From the NCBI GenBank assembly GCA_964362625.1, contig CAYIFA010000021.1, positions 1-15,185 of the forward strand: a DNA stretch of 15,185 bases, written 5' to 3'. The position numbers and the translations under genes are program-made. Of this stretch, positions 12,351-15,185 are shown piece by piece. This stretch comes from CAYIFA01 sp964362625 (GTDB taxonomy: Bacteria; Patescibacteriota; Minisyncoccia; 1-14-0-10-42-19). Numbering within the stretch: the first letter of the stretch is position 1; each line of letters begins with the position of its first letter. The notes under the pieces were generated by a model that did not search any database, had not been told where the DNA came from, and worked only from the letters and a program-made list of their open reading frames with translations.

Positions 12351-13031
12351 ATGAAAAAAACAATAATAACCTTTTTATCAGCTATTTTATCAGTGCCGCT
12401 TTTGACGGCTTACGCATTGACGCCGTTTGACGGCACCCTAATCGCGCTTGACGCCGGACATGGCGGATCGGAGACCGGCGCGATAAACGCGGCTTACGGC
12501 ATTGCCGAAAAAGATGTTAATTTCGCAGTAGTGCTCGCGCTTCAAACCAAACTACAGGATGCCGGAGCTAAAGTAGTATTGACCAGGGAAAGAGACGAAA
12601 CATTGCCGAGCCGCCGAGAACGCGTGCAAATCGCGATAGACAAGTGCTACGCGCTCGCAAACCGCAAATGCGATATCCTGGTCTCAATCCACCACAACGG
12701 AAACGATGACCCCGCGCACGACGGCACGCTTGTTATTTATAATGAAAAACAGGACATCCCGCTCGCCAGAGCTCTTCATAACGCATTAATTGACGGACTC
12801 GGCCTTTCCGACGAAGGATATTTATCAGGCGGTTACGGCATCACGGTTTATAACCATCTTGTCTCGGCGCTTACCGAAGCCTATTACATTACAAATGACA
12901 AAGAAGCTGCCGCGTATGCAAACAATCCGGCAGAGCAAATCGCCAAAGAAGTTGACGCGCAATTCGCAGGACTTGCCAATTACTTTACAAACAAGTCATC
13001 CGGCGGCAAAGGCGGCGGAAAACCAAGGTAA
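12351..13031 (+). CDS. N-acetylmuramoyl-L-alanine amidase (Amidase_3), secreted
   Basis: This 226-residue enzyme cuts the bond between N-acetylmuramic acid and the peptide stem of peptidoglycan. A signal peptide is clear at residues 1-22 (MKKTIITFLSAILSVPLLTAYA). The zinc ligands are His37 in LDAGHGG, Glu53 in AEKDVNF and His114 in VSIHHNG; the catalytic Glu176 lies in LTEAYYITND. The domain is single with no added wall-binding repeat, ending in a Gly/Lys tail, so it is a minimal family member acting in the envelope. It is flanked on both sides by the same hairpin-plus-palindrome element, the downstream copy serving as a likely terminator 5 bases after the stop. No SD; a TAAAAT box lies 7 bases before the ATG. 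Confidence 0.93.
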   Translation: MKKTIITFLSAILSVPLLTAYALTPFDGTLIALDAGHGGSETGAINAAYGIAEKDVNFAVVLALQTKLQDAGAKVVLTRERDETLPSRRERVQIAIDKCYALANRKCDILVSIHHNGNDDPAHDGTLVIYNEKQDIPLARALHNALIDGLGLSDEGYLSGGYGITVYNHLVSALTEAYYITNDKEAAAYANNPAEQIAKEVDAQFAGLANYFTNKSSGGKGGGKPR

Positions 13032-13035
13032 TTTT

Positions 13036-13068
13036 AAGAATCCCCGGCGTATCCGAGGATTCTTTGCG
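13036..13068 (+). terminator. Hairpin repeat, copy 3, likely terminator of the amidase gene
   Basis: AAGAATCC-C-CGG and CCG-A-GGATTCTT pair around CGTAT, then TTTGCG follows. It is a diverged version of the repeats at 11428 and 12213 with the same ends (GAATCC...GGATTCTTTGCG) and starts 5 bases after the stop codon. Confidence 0.8.
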
Positions 13069-13080
13069 TTCATGGGCCGC

Positions 13081-13114
13081 AACATTCCAACATTCTGCAG
13101 AATGTTGGAATGTT
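13081..13114. repeat. 34-bp perfect palindrome, copy 2
   Basis: Each arm is AACATTCCAACATTCTG with a central CTGCAG. It differs from 12263-12296 by one pair of compensating changes, and again follows the hairpin repeat, here after 12 bases. Confidence 0.9.
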
Positions 13115-13125
13115 TATTGTGCCGC

Positions 13126-13160
13126 AAAACTAAAGCGCCCCCGTACCGGAGACGCTTTAG
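13126..13160 (-). terminator. Terminator of the DUF1059 gene
   Basis: On the minus strand CTAAAGCG-TCTCC pairs with GGGGG-CGCTTTAG (13 bp with two G-T pairs) and is followed by TTTT. It lies 17 bases after the stop of the DUF1059 gene. Confidence 0.75.
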
Positions 13161-13177
13161 CTTGTATAATTGATTAC

Positions 13178-13381
13178 TTAGGCAGCAACGGTTTCTTTTT
13201 CTATCATAGCGTGGCAATCGGCCAGCGATATCATAGGATCTCCCGGGTGCTTTTCTTCCATGTGGGCCTTTATACCGGCTTCGTCGAACATGCCTTTGAG
13301 CTGTTCAACTGCCGCCTCCCGGTTTTCAGCTTCCACTGTCATTGTATCTCCGCAACTGCATGACATTTTGAATGAGGACAT
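13178..13381 (-). CDS. DUF1059 family small protein (putative metal binding)
   Basis: This 67-residue protein starts MSSFKMSCSCGDTM and has the DUF1059 pattern: Cys8-x-Cys10-Gly near the start, a helix with AENREAAVEQLKGMF, and His40 and His45 in IKAHMEEKHPG. The two Cys and two His could bind a metal; the function of the family is not known. A second ATG at codon 6 is possible. No signal peptide, so cytosolic. It has its own terminator at 13126-13160, and AT-rich -10-like boxes 10-14 bases before the ATG. It lies between the amidase gene (convergent) and the acidic surface-protein gene (same strand, 39 bases upstream). Confidence 0.82.
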   Translation of the reverse strand: MSSFKMSCSCGDTMTVEAENREAAVEQLKGMFDEAGIKAHMEEKHPGDPMISLADCHAMIEKETVAA

Positions 13382-13420
13382 AACAAAAAATATTAATTAT
13401 AAATTATTCGGTCGACAATT

Positions 13421-14329
13421 TTATTCTTCAGGAGAGGTCTCTGGTTCTCCCTCGACTTCGCTCAGGGCAGGCGGCTCGGGTTCGGGTTCATTCCCGTCAT
13501 CATCCGGCTCATCAACATCACTATTATCCTCCTCCCCATCATCATCTCCGTCGCTTTCGGCCCCACCTTCACCTTCACTTTGATCACCCAAAACTTGAGA
13601 CCCCTCCACTGACTGCTCCTCTATTTCCGGCAAAAAAATATCACAGTCATCATCCTCAAAATCGATCAAGCCGTCTCCGTCATTATCCATCTCATCAAAG
13701 CATAGTTCATAAATCATTTGAGGATCGGGAGCAGAACAGGTGCTCACAAATCCGGCGACATTAACCGCTTCCACCCGGTCTTTCATGGTGTTTAACGCCA
13801 AATTTGAAACCGGCGGATCTTGCAACAAAAGGGTGTCGGCCTCGGCGGCAAGCTGGTTTAAGGTAATTGACTGATAAGGCGCAAATCCCGAACCGGCGTC
13901 AAAATAAGCGATATTGAATTTCAAGGCGAGCAATTGCTTTTTTAAGCGGTTTTCCGCAGTGCTTTGGTCTAAATCAAAAATAGCTGCGGCTTCTTCGGGG
14001 GTAGAAATTACTTCCGCGCCCAAAGTCTGCGGCAAAATCCAGTTTTCTTCGTGAGTCCGCCAATAGCCGGTTGAACGGACTTCAAATTCAACGCAAGGCC
14101 GTTCAATGGTGGCGGTTACGTTTACGACATGCGCTTCAAAAGCGGCGAGCGGCACGACTATTGCCGACAAAACCAAGACAAGCAATATCGCGTAAAACTT
14201 TGAAAACAAAAATACTCCTCGCGTAGCAGAAGTTTTTTTGCCAACAAACTTTTTCCCGATTTTTTTATTCGGGAACGTCATATCCTGCATTATTATTCTT
14301 GGTTTTGTTTTTTGCGACGCTACTTGCAT
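13421..14329 (-). CDS. Secreted acidic protein with SipW-type signal peptide and DNDGDG motif
   Basis: From the ATG at 14329 it has 302 residues: a basic N-terminus, a hydrophobic segment at about 44-62 followed by AAFEAHVVNVTATIE (62-76), which resembles signal peptides handled by SipW-type peptidases, then a globular part with RSTGYWRTHEENW (85-97). At 210-229 CFDEMDNDGDG and LIDFEDDDC resemble the paired-Cys, Asp-rich calcium-binding motif of MopE-like surface proteins. The rest is an acidic, low-complexity Asp/Glu tail. An ATG at 14359 would add MDFVIWIFIN, coded by the neighbouring intergenic repeat, so I prefer 14329; 14290 is also possible. The C-terminal PALSEVEGE is coded by the dispersed repeat at 13449-13468. 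The SipW-type peptidase gene directly upstream is the likely processing enzyme. Attachment and binding roles are inferred. Confidence 0.75.
   Translation of the reverse strand: MQVASQKTKPRIIMQDMTFPNKKIGKKFVGKKTSATRGVFLFSKFYAILLVLVLSAIVVPLAAFEAHVVNVTATIERPCVEFEVRSTGYWRTHEENWILPQTLGAEVISTPEEAAAIFDLDQSTAENRLKKQLLALKFNIAYFDAGSGFAPYQSITLNQLAAEADTLLLQDPPVSNLALNTMKDRVEAVNVAGFVSTCSAPDPQMIYELCFDEMDNDGDGLIDFEDDDCDIFLPEIEEQSVEGSQVLGDQSEGEGGAESDGDDDGEEDNSDVDEPDDDGNEPEPEPPALSEVEGEPETSPEE
13449..13468. repeat. Dispersed repeat unit inside a coding region
   Basis: CCCTCGACTTCGCTCAGGGC differs by one base from the core of the pair at 333-419. On the coding strand it reads as ALSEVEG in the acidic tail of the surface protein, in frame. 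Confidence 0.85.
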
Positions 14330-14336
14330 ATTAATA

Positions 14337-14460
14337 AAAATCCAAATTACAAAATCCAAATTTCAAATCAAGCTCCAAGTCCAAATATCAAAAATAACTT
14401 TGGATTTTTGATTTGGGATTTGATTTGACATTTGAGCTTTAACATTGGGATTTGTAATCC
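14337..14460. repeat. AT-rich imperfect inverted repeat of CCAAAT/ATTTGG units
   Basis: The left half (about 14337-14398) carries ATCCAAAT, CAAATCAAGCTCCAAG and CCAAATATCAAAAA; the right half (about 14400-14460) carries their imperfect reverse complements (TTTGGATTTTTGATTTGGG, CATTTGAGCTTTAAC, GGGATTTGTAAT). It fills the gap between the signal peptidase and acidic protein genes. I recall similar CCAAAT-rich palindromes between genes in Parcubacteria-type genomes. Confidence 0.75.
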
Positions 14461-14465
14461 GATGT

Positions 14466-14912
14466 TCAATATTTAACGTTAGCCATTAAACTTGAGGCCC
14501 AAACCGTGATACTGCCCATAAACGGAATACGCGCGTGCTTGCCCAGAACCATCAAGTTCTTGCCCACCAAGCGATCATAGGGCACTGGCTTATCATCGGA
14601 AAAATTAGCATCTCCTTTGGTGGTAAAAGTTTTCTCGCCCAACCTCACAATTCGGTGAATTGTAAAACCGTTTCCGCTTTCATTCTGAAAAACAACTACA
14701 TCCCCTATCGCTATTTCGTCTTTGCCCGCTCCTTTGATAAGAACCAAATCGCCTTCATGCAATACCGGCCACATAGAACCGGAAGTTACAGCCGCTAGCG
14801 GATACGTAGTACCTAACGACCATGTAAGAAATTTGGGCAGTCCGTATACGGTGCCGCCAATAATCAGAACGTAAATAATTACGTTTAAGATTGAGCGAAT
14901 GGTTTTTGACAT
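14466..14912 (-). CDS. SipW-type signal peptidase I (Ser-His dyad)
   Basis: This 148-residue membrane enzyme removes signal peptides. Seen: one N-terminal helix (about 9-32), VTSGSMWPVLHEGDLVLI at 42-59 with nucleophile Ser46, then GDVVVFQN, then FTIHRIV at 83-89 with His86 where standard bacterial enzymes have Lys, and the TKGDANFSDD box at 98-107. A Ser-His pair is the mark of the archaeal/ER/SipW branch, which in Bacillus processes TasA-type matrix proteins. A C-terminal helix (about 130-145) is likely. It lies 3 bases after the stop of the upstream exported-protein gene and upstream of the acidic protein with a matching signal peptide, so its substrates are probably these neighbours. This is inferred. 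Confidence 0.9.
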   Translation of the reverse strand: MSKTIRSILNVIIYVLIIGGTVYGLPKFLTWSLGTTYPLAAVTSGSMWPVLHEGDLVLIKGAGKDEIAIGDVVVFQNESGNGFTIHRIVRLGEKTFTTKGDANFSDDKPVPYDRLVGKNLMVLGKHARIPFMGSITVWASSLMANVKY

Positions 14913-14915
14913 AAC

Positions 14916-15185
14916 TTAAAGTCCAAAAGTCGGAATCTTGAAGAGATAAACTCTTCCGGAATAAAGTTTGTCTATTTCAGCTGAAGCCGGTATGTACATA
15001 TAAAATTCCATTTTGGCTTCAGTATTGCCGGACATTCGGAAAAAATTCTTGTCTATATCAATCAAACTGGCAATGCTTCCGGTTTTGAAGGCCATTACGT
15101 AAACCGGCATGAATGTTCCGTTTTCAATGGCAACTCTCCTGACCATTGCCGAACCCCGCGACAAATCGCCGAAGTCCAAAGATTC
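14916..15185 (-). CDS. C-terminal part of a probable exported beta-sandwich protein (partial)
   Basis: The frame is open to the right window edge; its last 89 residues read ESLDFGDLSRGSAMVRRV and onward to LFKIPTFGL. A TTG at 15179 is in frame but the gene clearly continues beyond the window (two more codons read through the edge), so the true start is not visible. FGDLSRGSAMVRRVAIEN, and a pattern of short beta-strands with Gly and Asn turns, resemble the Ig-like C-terminal halves of TasA/camelysin-like or archaeal surface proteins, but this is weak. No membrane segment is visible in this part. It sits 3 bases before the SipW-type peptidase gene, so it may be a substrate of that enzyme. Confidence 0.7.
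   Translation of the reverse strand, partial: ESLDFGDLSRGSAMVRRVAIENGTFMPVYVMAFKTGSIASLIDIDKNFFRMSGNTEAKMEFYMYIPASAEIDKLYSGRVYLFKIPTFGL

Noticed and set aside
11319..13160. CRISPR array, because of repeated hairpins
   Set aside because: Only two or three copies at irregular distances of hundreds of bases, with genes between them and no uniform spacers.
13260..13583. Plus-strand frame with Ser/Pro-rich low-complexity tail
   Set aside because: It is the antisense image of the DUF1059 gene and the acidic Asp/Glu tail of the surface protein.
1..15185. tRNA genes, in particular near the rRNA operon and in the long intergenic stretch 11194-11590
   Set aside because: No cloverleaf with TTCGA arm and matching acceptor stem could be found by eye on either strand.

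Overview
The window looks like a chromosomal piece of a Candidate Phyla Radiation (Patescibacteria, probably Parcubacteria-type) bacterium, as judged from four things. The 5' end of a 16S rRNA gene lies on the minus strand at positions 1 to about 284. Genes are small and closely packed. Many promoter -10 boxes sit only 6-7 bases before the ATG, with no Shine-Dalgarno sequence. Short palindromic repeats of a kind I recall from such genomes occur both between and inside genes. The lineage is an inference from memory of 16S features; no database was searched.

Layout, left to right. (1) 1-721: 16S rRNA 5' end (minus) with a roughly 400-base structured leader and a good sigma70-type promoter. (2) 750-3685 (minus): a membrane transporter-like protein fused to a clan-A glycosidase domain, followed with an ATGA overlap by a GH1 beta-glycosidase, suggesting linked handling of a glycoside. 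(3) 3631-4311: a hicB-hicA toxin-antitoxin pair sitting between two 72-bp direct repeats that duplicate the start of the transporter-glycosidase gene. (4) 4314-6329: a small membrane protein, mutM/fpg (minus) and a Nudix hydrolase. (5) 6344-9615 (plus): a surface-glycan cluster of a long polyprenyl-phosphate sugar-1-phosphate transferase, a GT4 glycosyltransferase and a second, short sugar-phosphate transferase. (6) 9640-10566 (minus): a membrane-anchored CAP/SCP-domain protein. (7) 10644-11298 (plus): a GC-rich two-gene mini-operon of unknown function under a consensus promoter. (8) 11319-13160: terminator and hairpin repeats, a probable small RNA of about 70 nt, a NYN-domain nuclease (minus), and an N-acetylmuramoyl-L-alanine amidase flanked by two copies of a composite hairpin/palindrome element. 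(9) 13178-15185 (minus): a DUF1059 protein, a secreted acidic protein with a SipW-type signal peptide and a DNDGDG calcium-binding-like motif, a SipW-type signal peptidase with a Ser-His dyad, and the C-terminal end of a probable exported protein. Region 9 reads as a small secretion/surface module.

The most unusual signals are the hicBA cassette that rebuilds the start of the gene it sits beside, palindromic repeats inserted in frame into mutM, a glycosyltransferase and a surface protein, the repeated leaderless-promoter geometry, the GC-rich mini-operon, and the covarying composite palindromes around the amidase gene.
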